Of a stretch of DNA of 64,000 nucleotides, positions 32,033-41,723 are shown piece after piece. The notes below the pieces were generated by a model. That model did not search any database, was not told where the DNA came from, and saw only the letters and a program-made list of their open reading frames with translations. The position numbers and the translations under genes were made by a program. The stretch is taken from NCBI GenBank assembly GCA_017999915.1, contig JAGNKX010000001.1, forward strand, positions 186,001 through 250,000. Reading direction: 5' to 3'. Position 1 is the stretch's first letter; every line of letters begins with the position of its first letter. The DNA comes from Spirochaetota bacterium. Its GTDB lineage: Bacteria > Spirochaetota > UBA4802 > UBA5550.

Positions 32033-33886
32033 ATGACGGTGGAAAAAAAATACCAGGACAAGCTCATCTCCCCCGAGGATCTCCGGGAGATCATCAAGCC
32101 GGGAAACAGGGTCTTCCTGAGCAGCGGCCCCGCCATGCCCGCACGGTCGGTGGAGGCCATCGTCGCGTCGGAGAGCTCCAACCTCCAGGACCTGGAGCTC
32201 ATCCAGCTCATCACCCTCGGCGACTTGCTCACCGGGGAAGCTTGCTACGAACGGAAATACCGCCTCAAGACTTTCAACATCGGCGAGAGCATCAGCTGCG
32301 AGTTCAGCGAAGGGAACGTCGACTTCATCCCGGCCAACCTCATGGAGATACCCCTCCTCCTGAAAAGCGGAGCGGTGGGCATCGACGTGGCCATCGTCAC
32401 CGCGTCGCCGCCGGACCGGAACGGCTTCATGAGCCTCGGCATCGCCGTGGACGTGTCCAACATCGCCGTGCAGAAGGCGCCGGTCGTGGTGGCCGAGATC
32501 AACCCCGCCATGCCCGTGACCTACGGCGAGACCATGATCCACCTCGACCAGGTGCACCATCTGGTCGAGAGCGACCGGCCCATACTGGAGCGGCCCTGGA
32601 AAAAATGGGATGACCAGCTCGACCGCATCGGCTGGCACATCGCCAACCTCATCGAGGACGGCTCCACCGTGTCGCTCCACGCGGGGCGCACCTACGACGC
32701 CATAGCCTCCCACCTGACGAGAAAGAGAAACCTGGGCATATACACCAACGTCATCTCCGACTGGGTCATGGAGCTGGTGGAGGCCGGCGTCATTCCCTAC
32801 AACCGGAGCCGCTACCGGGGCGGCCAGGTGACCTCCAGCTACTGCTACGGCACCCGGGACCTCTACGATTACGTGGACCGCAATCCCATCTTCGAGTTCT
32901 ACCCGATCGCGCGCCTGGTGCACCCTAACGTGACCCGGCGAATCCCCGGCCTGATCAGCATCATGAACGTCCAGCAGATAGACGTGTCCGGCGAATCGGT
33001 CATATTCTATCCCGGGGACAACCTCCTCTCCGGCTACGAAAGCAAGTTCATCTTCGCCATGGGGGCGGCCCTGGCCAGGCGGGGCAAGACCATCATCGCC
33101 GTCCGCTCCGTGGACCCGGAGGGGAGGAGCAACATCGTCATCTCCCACGACCGCAACCGCGAGCGGGTCCGGGCCACCCTGGGCTACGCACGCTACGTGG
33201 TGACCGAATACGGGGTCGCCAATCTCTTCGGCAAATCGATCCGCGAGCGGGTCCTCTCCCTCATCGACATAGCCCACCCGGATCACCGCGAAGGCCTGCT
33301 GGAGCAGGCCAAGCAGTTCGGCTACGTGTACAAGGACCAGATATACGTCATCAAGAACGCCAAGAACTATCCCGTGGAGCTCGAGACCGTCAAGTCCTTC
33401 AAGGACAGCCTGGAGGTGAAGTTCAGGCCGATCAAGCCCTCCGACGAGGACCTGATGCGGCGCCTCTTCTACCAGTTCTCCGACGAATCGAAATACCTCC
33501 GCTATTTCGCCCGCGTCCAGACCATGCCGCACCGGAAGATGCAGGAGTACGTCAACATCGATTACGTTGACACGGTCTCTATCGTGGGGATCATCAGCCG
33601 GGACCGTTCGGAGGAGATCATCGCCGAGGCGCGCTACTCCTTCTATCCCAGGGAAAAGATACACGAGCTCGCCTTTATCGTCGAAGATATATTCCAGGGC
33701 AAGGGGATCGCCACCTTCATGGTCGATTACCTCCTGAAGATAGGGAAGGAGCGGGGCCTCGCCGCGCTCTGCGCCACGGTGCTCCCGGAAAACAAGAAGA
33801 TGCTCAAGGTCTTCGACAAATCGAGCGTCGAGCACACGGCAAAATATTCCGACGGAGTCATTGTCGTCACCTTCAAGTTGCAATGA
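32033..33886 (+). CDS. Acetyl-CoA hydrolase/transferase-like domain fused to GNAT acetyltransferase
   Basis: A 617-residue fusion. Residues ~1-435 belong to the Cat1/AbfT/Ach1 class I CoA-transferase fold: PGNRVFLSSGPAMP, the C-terminal GG--NF-like block (GESVIFYPGDNLLSGYESKFIF) and EYGVANLFGKSIRERVLSLIDIAHPDHRE. In the active-site motif, where AarC/Cat1-type enzymes have Y/H-T-E, this protein reads GIYTNVISDW, so the glutamate that forms the CoA thioester appears replaced by Asn. Residues ~450-617 are a GNAT domain with IVEDIFQGKGIATFMVDYLLKIG (acetyl-CoA-binding loop). CoA-transferase-GNAT fusions are known as annotated proteins without clear function; a CoA-metabolite sensor or protein acetyltransferase is possible. 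I start at ATG 32033; an upstream in-frame ATG-like TTG overlaps dyad sequences. Confidence 0.82.
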   Translation: MTVEKKYQDKLISPEDLREIIKPGNRVFLSSGPAMPARSVEAIVASESSNLQDLELIQLITLGDLLTGEACYERKYRLKTFNIGESISCEFSEGNVDFIPANLMEIPLLLKSGAVGIDVAIVTASPPDRNGFMSLGIAVDVSNIAVQKAPVVVAEINPAMPVTYGETMIHLDQVHHLVESDRPILERPWKKWDDQLDRIGWHIANLIEDGSTVSLHAGRTYDAIASHLTRKRNLGIYTNVISDWVMELVEAGVIPYNRSRYRGGQVTSSYCYGTRDLYDYVDRNPIFEFYPIARLVHPNVTRRIPGLISIMNVQQIDVSGESVIFYPGDNLLSGYESKFIFAMGAALARRGKTIIAVRSVDPEGRSNIVISHDRNRERVRATLGYARYVVTEYGVANLFGKSIRERVLSLIDIAHPDHREGLLEQAKQFGYVYKDQIYVIKNAKNYPVELETVKSFKDSLEVKFRPIKPSDEDLMRRLFYQFSDESKYLRYFARVQTMPHRKMQEYVNIDYVDTVSIVGIISRDRSEEIIAEARYSFYPREKIHELAFIVEDIFQGKGIATFMVDYLLKIGKERGLAALCATVLPENKKMLKVFDKSSVEHTAKYSDGVIVVTFKLQ

Positions 33887-33925
33887 TGCAACTGGACAAC
33901 ATTACATGGATTAGAGGATTCAGTC

Positions 33926-34642
33926 ATGAAACACTTTTACGGGATGATCATTTGCGCCGCCCTTGGGGCGCTAACGGCGCTGCCGGCGACGGCGGGGAAG
34001 TCATCTCCGGTCACGCCGGAAGAGTCGAACCGCATCATCGCCTTGTCCTTCGAGCGGGGCATCGAGCTGCACAAGAAATACAGCGGCGTTGAATCGCTGC
34101 GGAAAGAAATCATTTCCGAGTTCGATCCGGAGACAAAAAAGCTCAAGAGCGTTTCGGAAGTGACCATGAAGCGGAAGGACTTCTTTTACAGCACTCCGGA
34201 GGTTGAAGTCCTCGCCTACAAAAAAGACGGCAAGGAGATGGAGCCTTCAAAGTTCCGCGTCATGAAAGCCATGCCGCTCTTTCCGGTCTTCGATGAGAAG
34301 GGCCGCGACAATTACGCCATAACCGTCACGGAGCGGATAACCTTTAACGGCAGGGAATGCTACCGCGTTCAGGTGGAGCCGCGGAAAGAGACATCGCGTC
34401 ATTTCAGGGGCAGTTTCCTTGTCACGGTGAGGGGAATGGAGACGATCTATATCGAAGGGACCATGGCCAAGCTCGGTTTTCCCATAAAGGAATTCAGGAT
34501 ATCGCTGAACACTAAAAACATAGACAATGTCCCGCTGACGCAAACAGGAAAGGTCCATATACGGGTCAATGTGCCGCTATTTTATCCCGACACCATTCTT
34601 GAATCAACCCTGACGACAATAGAAACCAAGCTGATGAAGTGA
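33926..34642 (+). CDS. Exported LolA/LolB-like protein of unknown function
   Basis: A 238-residue protein with a Sec signal peptide (cut near ATAGK, residue ~24). The mature part has the layout of a half-open beta-barrel with a long first helix (SNRIIALSFERGIELHKKYSG), reminiscent of the outer-membrane lipoprotein-sorting or DUF1571-like group: it has repeated strands such as KRKDFFYSTPEVEVLAYKKDG, NYAITVTERITFNGRECYRVQV and GSFLVTVRGMETIYIEG. Function not known. GAGGATT lies 9 bases before the ATG. It follows the CoA-transferase fusion by 39 bp and may be co-transcribed. Confidence 0.65.
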   Translation: MKHFYGMIICAALGALTALPATAGKSSPVTPEESNRIIALSFERGIELHKKYSGVESLRKEIISEFDPETKKLKSVSEVTMKRKDFFYSTPEVEVLAYKKDGKEMEPSKFRVMKAMPLFPVFDEKGRDNYAITVTERITFNGRECYRVQVEPRKETSRHFRGSFLVTVRGMETIYIEGTMAKLGFPIKEFRISLNTKNIDNVPLTQTGKVHIRVNVPLFYPDTILESTLTTIETKLMK

Positions 34643-34677
34643 AGAAGGCGGCACATAGACCACTTTTCCGGAAAGGT

Positions 34678-34695
34678 CCCGCCGGATCCGGCGGG
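34678..34695. terminator. Palindromic hairpin in convergent gap
   Basis: CCCGCCGGATCCGGCGGG is a perfect 18-bp palindrome (7-bp stem, GATC loop) in the 68-bp convergent gap. A shorter palindrome TTTCCGGAAA precedes it. It lacks a T-run, so a bidirectional terminator role is plausible but not shown. Confidence 0.4.
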
Positions 34696-34710
34696 CCTTC
34701 AGCGGGCCAC

Positions 34711-35355
34711 CTACCCCTCTGAAGCGTAGGTGCTTATGATCTTCTCCCAGACTGAGATGAGGGCGGGATCATTGGAGCTGGCGATCCTTGAATTGCGCAG
34801 CACGTCGAAACGCCCCCCCTCCAGCCACGTATAGATGCGCGACGCCGCTATGGCCGCGTTATCCGTGCCGTGGCACACCTTTACAAGCCTGCGCATCTCC
34901 TCCAGGGAGAGAAAATTTCGGTACCCGTTGAGGATAATGATAAAAAAGGTGCCGTCCTTCCCCTCCTCAATGGCGGCGGTGGCGGCCGGCGGCTTCGGGC
35001 CAGCCAGCTCCTTTTTGAGGGAGTATTCTTTGAGGACGCGCTCGTTATGGGCCAGGATAGCGGCGTCCTGTATCAGTTTCTTCAGGCTATCGTCGTCAAG
35101 GGTCGCCGCAAGGGCCGAGATCTGCACAAGCATCTGTTTCCGGAGGGTCCTGCTTTGCGCGTCGGTCCTGACCGGCGGTTTCGGTATAGCGGAAGATTTT
35201 TTCGCCACCGCAGGTTTATTCACGGCTTTTGGCTTCTTTACGGCTTTCGATCGCTTTACAGGTTTAGTCTTCTTAGCCGCCGGCTTCTTTATAGCGGCCT
35301 TTTTTGTAGTCTTTTTAGCTTTTGATGCTTTCGATCCAGCTGGTTTCTTCGCCAT
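34711..35355 (-). CDS. Histone H1-like Lys/Ala/Pro-rich tail fused to unknown helical domain
   Basis: A 214-residue cytosolic protein. Residues 1-62 are almost entirely Lys, Ala, Pro and Ser with AKK/KKP repeats (KAKKTTKKAAIKKPAAKK), as in bacterial H1-like proteins and the basic tails of some nucleoid factors. Residues ~63-214 are a folded-looking, mostly helical domain (SRTLRKQMLVQISALAATLDDDSLKKLIQDAA; GYRNFLSLEEMRRLVKVCHGT) that I do not recognise. The Lys tail suggests nucleic-acid or polyanion binding. GGGGGA lies just before the ATG. Confidence 0.75.
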   Translation of the reverse strand: MAKKPAGSKASKAKKTTKKAAIKKPAAKKTKPVKRSKAVKKPKAVNKPAVAKKSSAIPKPPVRTDAQSRTLRKQMLVQISALAATLDDDSLKKLIQDAAILAHNERVLKEYSLKKELAGPKPPAATAAIEEGKDGTFFIIILNGYRNFLSLEEMRRLVKVCHGTDNAAIAASRIYTWLEGGRFDVLRNSRIASSNDPALISVWEKIISTYASEG

Positions 35356-35646
35356 CGTCCCCCATCCTCCTATATCATCCTTTCAAAGGTCAAGAGATAT
35401 AAACCAATACCACAGGGAGTTAAGAAAATCAATACTTTTCTTCAATATTGTGTTCCGGGAGGCGGAAAAAGCATAAAACATGGCGTATAACCCGCTTTTA
35501 TAACTCCCAGTGGACCACTAATTTCACTTGACGGGGGAATTGTCTCTGGAAATAAGTATCAATTCAACGGGTGCGGTTCCCCATGGGTATGGAATGCCCC
35601 GGGATGAACATACTGTCAGGTCGCACCCCGTGGCCCTGGAACAGAC

Positions 35647-38600
35647 ATGAAACGAGACTTTAAATACCGCGAGATACCGTATAACTACACCTCTTTTTCG
35701 GATCGTGAGATTATACTGAAATACTATGACCAGGAGACCCTGGACATCATCGACGTCCTGCGCCATCAGAGGGTCACCGGACGCAGCGCCAAGCTCCTCA
35801 ACGAAACCATCGGCGATTTCTTCATCATTGACAGGAATCCCTATATTTACAATGACTTCCTTGAAGACAAGACCAAGCTGCGCCGCCTTAAGGCCCTTCA
35901 CGAAAAGCGCCTGGCCATCATAGCCTCCGCGGCCAACAACAATCCCCTCGTCGCCAGGCTCCTCGACCGCACCAGGAGCCTCGATGAGGCCTTCTTCGAC
36001 GGTTTTGCCGCGACGAAGCGGTTCCGCTTCAGGGCCTACCATGAGCTCCGCCAGGCCACCGCCCGGGACAACATCCACTTCGATCCCTTTCACCGGGTGG
36101 CCCATGTCACCGACGCCTCGGACTGGCGCGTCGAGTATCCTGCCGTCGTGGTCTACCCGGACAGCGTCGGCGAAATGCCGGGGATCATCCGCGCCGCCCG
36201 CAGGCTCGGCCTTGCCGTGATTCCCCGGGGCGGCGGCACGGGACTGACCGGCGGCGCCGTGCCGGTCCAAAAAAACACCCTCATCATCAACACTGAAAAA
36301 CTCCAGGCCATCGGGCCCATCACCATGGTGAGGGAAGGCGGCCAGGACATACCGGTCATATCGGTCGAGTCCGGCGCCGTTACGGAAGACGTGATCGAGC
36401 ACTGCGGCCGCCACGGCTACATCTTCGCCACGGACCCGACATCGGCCTGGGCCTCCACCATCGGCGGGAACATCGCAGAGAACGCCGGCGGCAAGAAGTG
36501 CGTCATGTGGGGCACCGCCATCGACAACATCCTCAGCTTCCGAATCGTGAACGCCCTGGGGCAGGTCCTTGAGGTGAAGCGCCGCGACCACCCCTATCAC
36601 AAAATCCGCGAGGACGACACGGTGACCTTTGACGTGATCTGCGAGGGCGCCCCTGTCAAAACGATCATCCTGAAAGGCACCGATATCCGCAAAAAGGGCC
36701 TCGGCAAGGACATTACCAACAAGGCCCTGGGAGGGCTCCCGGGCATACAGAAGGAGGGCGGCGACGGCCTCATCATCGACGCCACCTTCATCCTCTACCG
36801 GCCCTTTGCCCACCGCAGCACCATATGCCTCGAGTTCTACGGAACGAACATGAAGAACGCCGCCATGGCGATCGTGACCATCAAGAACGCCTTTGACGGC
36901 GAGGGCGGCGCGAACCTCACGGCCCTGGAGCATTTCGACGAGCAGTACGTATCGGCCATCAATTACCGGAACAAGTCCGAGCGCATCGAGCGGCCCAAGG
37001 CCGTTCTCCTCATCGACGTCGAATCGAACGATCAGGCGGAGGTTGACGAAGCCTGCTCCCGGATCGCCGCCATGGTGAAGCCCTATAACACCGAGGTCAT
37101 CGTGGCCCGCACCGAGGCCGAAAGCGCCATATTCTGGGCCGACCGGAAAAACCTGGGCGCCATAGCGAAGCACACCAACGCCTTCAAGCTCAACGAGGAC
37201 ATCGTCATCCCCCTGGAGGCGCTCCCCGCCTTCGCCGATTTTGTCGAGCGCCTCAACCTCCGCAAGGAGTTCACGAACACGCTGAGCGCCATCGCCCGCG
37301 CCGACGACTACCTGGCCGGTCGAGATCGCGCCGCCCTCCAGGAATTCACCCTGGGCCGTATCGACGCCTGCCGCGCCCATCTCGGCGAGGTAAGAGGGCG
37401 CTACGCCGCGTGGCTGGAGCAGATCGACGACGACGATCCAGCCGGCATATTCCGGCAGATACAGGACGGCGCCGTCGCCGTGTCCTTCAAGGAAGACGTG
37501 AACCGGTACATCCCGAAAATACTCCACGGCTATACCGACATGATCGACCAGATCAACGACGTCATCGGCGCCGAGCGGAAGAGAAAGGTCATCATCGCCA
37601 CGCACATGCACGCCGGCGACGGGAACATCCACGTGAACATCCCGGTCCATTCCAACGACTACGCCATGATGCAGGAGGCAGACGAAACGGCCGGCATCGT
37701 GATGAAGCAGGCCGTAGCCCTGGGCGGCGTCATATCCGGGGAGCACGGCATCGGCCTCACCAAGCTCCGCTACATCGACCGGGTCATCCTCGACGACTTC
37801 GACCGGTACATCCGGGAGACCGACCCGGACGACATCTTCAACCCGGGAAAGCTCACGCCGGACTTTCCGCTCTCGCGCATCTACACGCCCTCCTTCAACC
37901 TCCTCGAGCTGGAGGCCTTCATACTGGAGGCGACGGACCTGGAGGAGCTCATGGGCTCCATGGCGTCGTGCGTGCGCTGCGGCAAGTGCAAGGCCACGTG
38001 CAACACCCACTATCCCGGCGGCACCATGTTCTTCAACCCCCGGAACAAGATCCTCGGCGTGGCCCTGGTCATGGAGGCGGTGCTCTACGACGCCCAGACC
38101 TCCACGACCTTCTTCAAGAACTTCCGCAAGCTGCAGGACATTTCGGACCACTGCACCATCTGCCATAAATGCGCCATACCCTGCCCGGTCAAGATAGACT
38201 TCGGCAATATCAGCCTCATGATCCGGAAGCTCCTGGTGGCGCGCCGGAAGAAGAGCTTCAAGCTCATAACCCAGATCGCCCTCTTTATCATACGCCGCAA
38301 GGGCTATTACTTCAACATGGCGGTGCGGCCCGTCATGTACCGCCTGGGCTACAATGCCCTGAGGTTCGGCTATTTCGCGCTCAGGCCGTTCCGCGCCATC
38401 GGCCGGAACATCGCGCCGAAGCTGTACGCCATCTTCAGCTCGCCGCTGCCGGGCGACGCCGGGGAGCGCCCACTGAGGGAGCGCCTTGGCCTCAAGGGGG
38501 CCCACAACATCTACTCCTTCGAAAATCCCGATCTGCCGGTAAAAAAAAGCGTCGTCTACTTCCCGGGCTGCGGCTCCGAGCGGATGTTTCCCGAGATCAG

Positions 38601-39312
38601 CATGGCGGTCATCGCACTCCTCTACCGCGCCGGCGTGCGGGTCGTGATACCGCCGGAATACCTCTGCTGCGGCTACCCCTTCCTGGCCAACGGCCAGGAA
38701 GACCGCGCCAACATCAAGAGCTACGAGAACCGGATCCTCCTCCACCGCATCAACGACATCATCGGCTACATGGACATCTCCGACATCATCGTCTCCTGCG
38801 GAACCTGCTACGACATGCTGGAAAAATACGAGGTCGAGAACATCTTCAGCGGCGCCCGCCTCACCGACATCGCGGAATTCATCTGCCGGGAAGACCTGTA
38901 CCGGGCGGAGCCGGGAGCGACGGAGCCACTCCTCTACCACGAGCCGTGCCACACGCCCATGAAGGCCGCCGGCTCGGACAGGGTCCTGGCGAAGCTTTTC
39001 GGAGCCCCTCCCCGCCAGGTGCCCTTCTGCTGCGGCGAGGCCGGAACGATGTCTCTGTCCAGGCCGGACATCTCCGAAACCATACGGGACCGGAAGACCC
39101 TTCTCATAGAGGCCGCGGAATCGCGGAGCGACGATCTTGTTCTCACGGCCTGTCCCAGCTGCGTCCAGGGACTTTCCCGGAGCCGCCGTGAAACGGGGCT
39201 GGCGGCGAAGCATGTCGCGGTCTACGCAGCGGAGCGGTTCCTGGGCGAACGGTGGAAGCGCGAGTTCCTGCGAGAAATAAAGAAGCGCGGCTGCGAGACC
39301 ATCCTCTTTTAG
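35647..39312 (+). CDS. FAD-linked oxidase with ferredoxin and CCG domains (DUF3683-type)
   Basis: A 1221-residue oxidoreductase resembling D-2-hydroxyacid dehydrogenases. An N-terminal ~110-residue region (DUF3683-like) leads into the FAD_binding_4 domain (VVVYPDSVGEMPGII; RGGGTGLTGGAVP; ASTIGGNIAENAGG), then the FAD-oxidase C domain with the metal/substrate His motif HMHAGDGNIHVN and GEHGIGLTK. Two [4Fe-4S] motifs follow (CVRCGKCKATC and CTICHKCAIPCPV), with a basic linker and two CCG domains (PGCGSERMF, LCCGYPF, CGTCYDM; HEPCHTP, FCCGEAG, CPSCVQG). It probably oxidises D-lactate or another 2-hydroxyacid and passes electrons to quinone or another Fe-S carrier. It stands alone, with a weak RBS. 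Confidence 0.88.
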   Translation: MKRDFKYREIPYNYTSFSDREIILKYYDQETLDIIDVLRHQRVTGRSAKLLNETIGDFFIIDRNPYIYNDFLEDKTKLRRLKALHEKRLAIIASAANNNPLVARLLDRTRSLDEAFFDGFAATKRFRFRAYHELRQATARDNIHFDPFHRVAHVTDASDWRVEYPAVVVYPDSVGEMPGIIRAARRLGLAVIPRGGGTGLTGGAVPVQKNTLIINTEKLQAIGPITMVREGGQDIPVISVESGAVTEDVIEHCGRHGYIFATDPTSAWASTIGGNIAENAGGKKCVMWGTAIDNILSFRIVNALGQVLEVKRRDHPYHKIREDDTVTFDVICEGAPVKTIILKGTDIRKKGLGKDITNKALGGLPGIQKEGGDGLIIDATFILYRPFAHRSTICLEFYGTNMKNAAMAIVTIKNAFDGEGGANLTALEHFDEQYVSAINYRNKSERIERPKAVLLIDVESNDQAEVDEACSRIAAMVKPYNTEVIVARTEAESAIFWADRKNLGAIAKHTNAFKLNEDIVIPLEALPAFADFVERLNLRKEFTNTLSAIARADDYLAGRDRAALQEFTLGRIDACRAHLGEVRGRYAAWLEQIDDDDPAGIFRQIQDGAVAVSFKEDVNRYIPKILHGYTDMIDQINDVIGAERKRKVIIATHMHAGDGNIHVNIPVHSNDYAMMQEADETAGIVMKQAVALGGVISGEHGIGLTKLRYIDRVILDDFDRYIRETDPDDIFNPGKLTPDFPLSRIYTPSFNLLELEAFILEATDLEELMGSMASCVRCGKCKATCNTHYPGGTMFFNPRNKILGVALVMEAVLYDAQTSTTFFKNFRKLQDISDHCTICHKCAIPCPVKIDFGNISLMIRKLLVARRKKSFKLITQIALFIIRRKGYYFNMAVRPVMYRLGYNALRFGYFALRPFRAIGRNIAPKLYAIFSSPLPGDAGERPLRERLGLKGAHNIYSFENPDLPVKKSVVYFPGCGSERMFPEISMAVIALLYRAGVRVVIPPEYLCCGYPFLANGQEDRANIKSYENRILLHRINDIIGYMDISDIIVSCGTCYDMLEKYEVENIFSGARLTDIAEFICREDLYRAEPGATEPLLYHEPCHTPMKAAGSDRVLAKLFGAPPRQVPFCCGEAGTMSLSRPDISETIRDRKTLLIEAAESRSDDLVLTACPSCVQGLSRSRRETGLAAKHVAVYAAERFLGERWKREFLREIKKRGCETILF

Positions 39313-39544
39313 CTAAAATTCCCGTTCACCGTCAAAATTGGCATGAATTATTTTTCCAAAAAGTCATTATTTTTTGTTTTTCCACGACATAATCATTATT
39401 ATGTGTTTACCGGTTGTTATGAAGAGAGGTTGATAGTTACGAACAATACCAATAAATAGAAAATATATAAACCACTATGCATAATATGGAGGGTTTGCGT
39501 TTTCTCTGACATATCAGCCGTACGTTTTTCAGTGGGTAGATAAA

Positions 39545-41014
39545 ATGATAAAAAAAACGATTCTATCATTAATACTATCCGCAACGGCCTGTATCGGCTG
39601 CAGCAGGGGACTGGTGGACAATCCCGATTCTGTTCTCTTCTTTTTAAACCCACTTCAGGATACCCTGAAAATAGTTTCTTTCTTTCCCGCGGACGGCGCT
39701 ATTGACGTTCCCATATCATCGGCGGTAACGGCGGAATTCAACCTCGATGTATCACCCTCAACCATCAACAGCAAGACATTCATTGTGGCTGATGGAGCGT
39801 ACATTCCGGTTCCCGGCACCTATGCCTATGATCCGCAAAGCAGAACCGCGACCTTCAAGCCCTCGGCTGTGCTGGTATATGTGACCGATTATAATGTCCT
39901 GATAACATCCGATGTCAGGGATCTGAGCGGAAACAACCTGGTCGATGAAAAAATATGGTTCTTCTACACCATTTCGGACGGGACGATACAGGCCCCGACC
40001 TTTAATCCCGCGGGCGGGACCTATGAAGGCACCCAAAGCATCACTATCACATGCGCCGATCCTGGGGCGACGATCAGATATACGACAAACGGGATTGATC
40101 CCTCCAGCTCATCGGGCACAATATACAGCGGCCCCATCACGGTAAGTCAAAACACCGCTTCCCCCCCCATAAAAGCCATCGCTTACCGGTCCGGATATGC
40201 CGATTCATCTATCGCCACAGCAACGTATTACATACAGGTCATGACGCCGACCATTGACCCTCCGGCCGGGACCTACAGCAGCAACCAGACCCTTGATCTT
40301 TCGACGGCAACAACCGCACCGGGCACGTCGATTAAATACACCACCGACGGTACCGATCCACTAGGAGGAACGGTCTACAGCGCACCCTTCATGATAACAG
40401 CGCCCGGCACGACCGTCAAGGCCATAGCGCTCAATCCGCTCATGACGAACAGCCCCGTGCTGACAGCGGTGTATGTCATCGATACCACCCAGGTGGCGCC
40501 GCCGGTGTTCACGCCACCCATCGGTACCTATACATCACCATTTAATGTCACCATGACATGCGCCACGGCCGGCGCCACGATTAAATACACCATCGACGGA
40601 AGCAACCCCTCGGCAACGAACGGCATCGAGGGAACCTCGGTGCGCCTGACTGACACCACGGTGCTGAAGGCCTACGCCTATCTCTCCGGCATGACCGACT
40701 CAACCATCACCAACAGCGCCGGTGTCCCTTACGTGTTCGCGCCGAGAATAACGGCGATCGTTCCCAGCAAGGGCCCCAATACCGCTCCCGTTTCGGTAAC
40801 GATCAAGGGATCCTACTTCAAGGCCGGCGCAACGGCACGGTTGAAACTGGCCGGATACTCCGACATAACGGCATCGCCCGTTACCGTCGTGGATGATACC
40901 ACCATCACCTGCACCTTCGACATCACCGGGGCTTTCACGACAAAGTGGGACCTGGTCGTGACCAATACCGACGGCGGGTCATCGACGAACGTTAAATATT
41001 TCAGGATCTACTGA
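39545..41014 (+). CDS. Surface lipoprotein with Ig-like, chitobiase-type and IPT repeats
   Basis: A 489-residue exported protein. The N-terminus MIKKTILSLILSATACIGC has a spirochaete-like relaxed lipobox with Cys19 or Cys16 as acceptor. Domains in order: Big_5 Ig-like (about 40-147; FFPADGAIDVPISSAVTAEF, FKPSAVLVYVTDYNVLI), three chitobiase/HEX C-terminal FN3-like repeats (about 152-232, 236-318, 322-400), each with the pattern PxFxPxxGTYxxxxxVTxxxxxxGATIxYTxDGxxP, and an IPT/TIG domain (about 405-489). No catalytic domain, so it is probably structural, adhesive or glycan-binding on the outer surface. Arrays of these repeats are common in spirochaete lipoproteins. Confidence 0.88.
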   Translation: MIKKTILSLILSATACIGCSRGLVDNPDSVLFFLNPLQDTLKIVSFFPADGAIDVPISSAVTAEFNLDVSPSTINSKTFIVADGAYIPVPGTYAYDPQSRTATFKPSAVLVYVTDYNVLITSDVRDLSGNNLVDEKIWFFYTISDGTIQAPTFNPAGGTYEGTQSITITCADPGATIRYTTNGIDPSSSSGTIYSGPITVSQNTASPPIKAIAYRSGYADSSIATATYYIQVMTPTIDPPAGTYSSNQTLDLSTATTAPGTSIKYTTDGTDPLGGTVYSAPFMITAPGTTVKAIALNPLMTNSPVLTAVYVIDTTQVAPPVFTPPIGTYTSPFNVTMTCATAGATIKYTIDGSNPSATNGIEGTSVRLTDTTVLKAYAYLSGMTDSTITNSAGVPYVFAPRITAIVPSKGPNTAPVSVTIKGSYFKAGATARLKLAGYSDITASPVTVVDDTTITCTFDITGAFTTKWDLVVTNTDGGSSTNVKYFRIY

Positions 41015-41026
41015 GGCGGGGCGTCG

Positions 41027-41713
41027 TCACTTCCGGCTTGTTTTCTTGCCCGATTTTTTCTCAACCATCGAAAGGCGTGCCTCGTGGAGATGGTAATGCA
41101 CATCGGATCGCCCGATGATCGTGTCATCGTGGGTCACGACCACTATGGAGAGGCCCTCTTTATCCTTGATCTCCATGAAGAGGTTCAGGATATCCCTGCC
41201 GGTTTCGTTGTCCAGGTTCCCCGTCGGCTCATCGGCGATGATGATCTCCGGCCTGTTGATGATGGCCCGGGCTATGGCGACGCGCTGGCGCTCGCCGCCG
41301 GAGAGGGTGGACGGGTACTGGTGCATGATGTCGTGGAGGCTCAGGAACTCGACAAGGCGGTCCACGTCTTTCCGGTTCTTCGCCCCGGCGCGGCTGATCA
41401 GCGTGGGGTAGACGATATTCTGATACGCCGTCATATCCGGGAGCAGGTTGAAGAACTGGAACACGAAGCCGATCTTCCTGTTGCGGAAGCGGGAGCGCCT
41501 GAAATCAAGCCAGGAGAAGATGTCCTTGTCGTTGAAACAGACCGATCCTGAATCGGGCTTCAGCAGCCCGGACATGACGCCGAGGAGCGTCGATTTGCCG
41601 GAGCCGGACTTTCCGGAAATGGAAATCATGGTCCCTTCCCTGACGTCAAGGCTCACGCTGTCGAGGATCACCCTCTTTCCGAAGGACTTGGATACGTCTT
41701 TAACGATCAGCAT
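41027..41713 (-). CDS. LolD/MacB-type ABC transporter ATPase
   Basis: A 228-residue ATPase. Walker A is GKSGSGKST, the Q-loop FVFQFFNLLPDMTAYQNI, signature STLSGGERQRVAIARAI, Walker B IIIADEPTGNLD and H-switch VVTHD; these are typical of the LolD/MacB/FtsE-like group that powers mechanotransmission permeases. The ATG at 41713 has GAGGG about 8 bases upstream; a longer in-frame reading would start inside the permease gene. It follows the permease by 10 bp and completes the exporter. Confidence 0.93.
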   Translation of the reverse strand: MLIVKDVSKSFGKRVILDSVSLDVREGTMISISGKSGSGKSTLLGVMSGLLKPDSGSVCFNDKDIFSWLDFRRSRFRNRKIGFVFQFFNLLPDMTAYQNIVYPTLISRAGAKNRKDVDRLVEFLSLHDIMHQYPSTLSGGERQRVAIARAIINRPEIIIADEPTGNLDNETGRDILNLFMEIKDKEGLSIVVVTHDDTIIGRSDVHYHLHEARLSMVEKKSGKKTSRK

Positions 41714-41723
41714 AGGGACGCCC

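Noticed and set aside
31921-32613. GTG-start ORF with lipoprotein-like beginning (FISLTGC)
   Set aside because: Beyond the first ~40 codons it is only the shifted frame of the CoA-transferase-GNAT gene, with Arg/Pro/His-rich sequence typical of shadows; no RBS.
31997-33883. 628-codon open frame on the minus strand
   Set aside because: Antisense to the CoA-transferase-GNAT gene; low-complexity shadow composition.
35524-39213. 1229-codon open frame on the minus strand
   Set aside because: Antisense to the well-supported FAD/Fe-S oxidoreductase; sequence rich in Asp/Val/His/Gly without domains, an effect of high GC at third positions.
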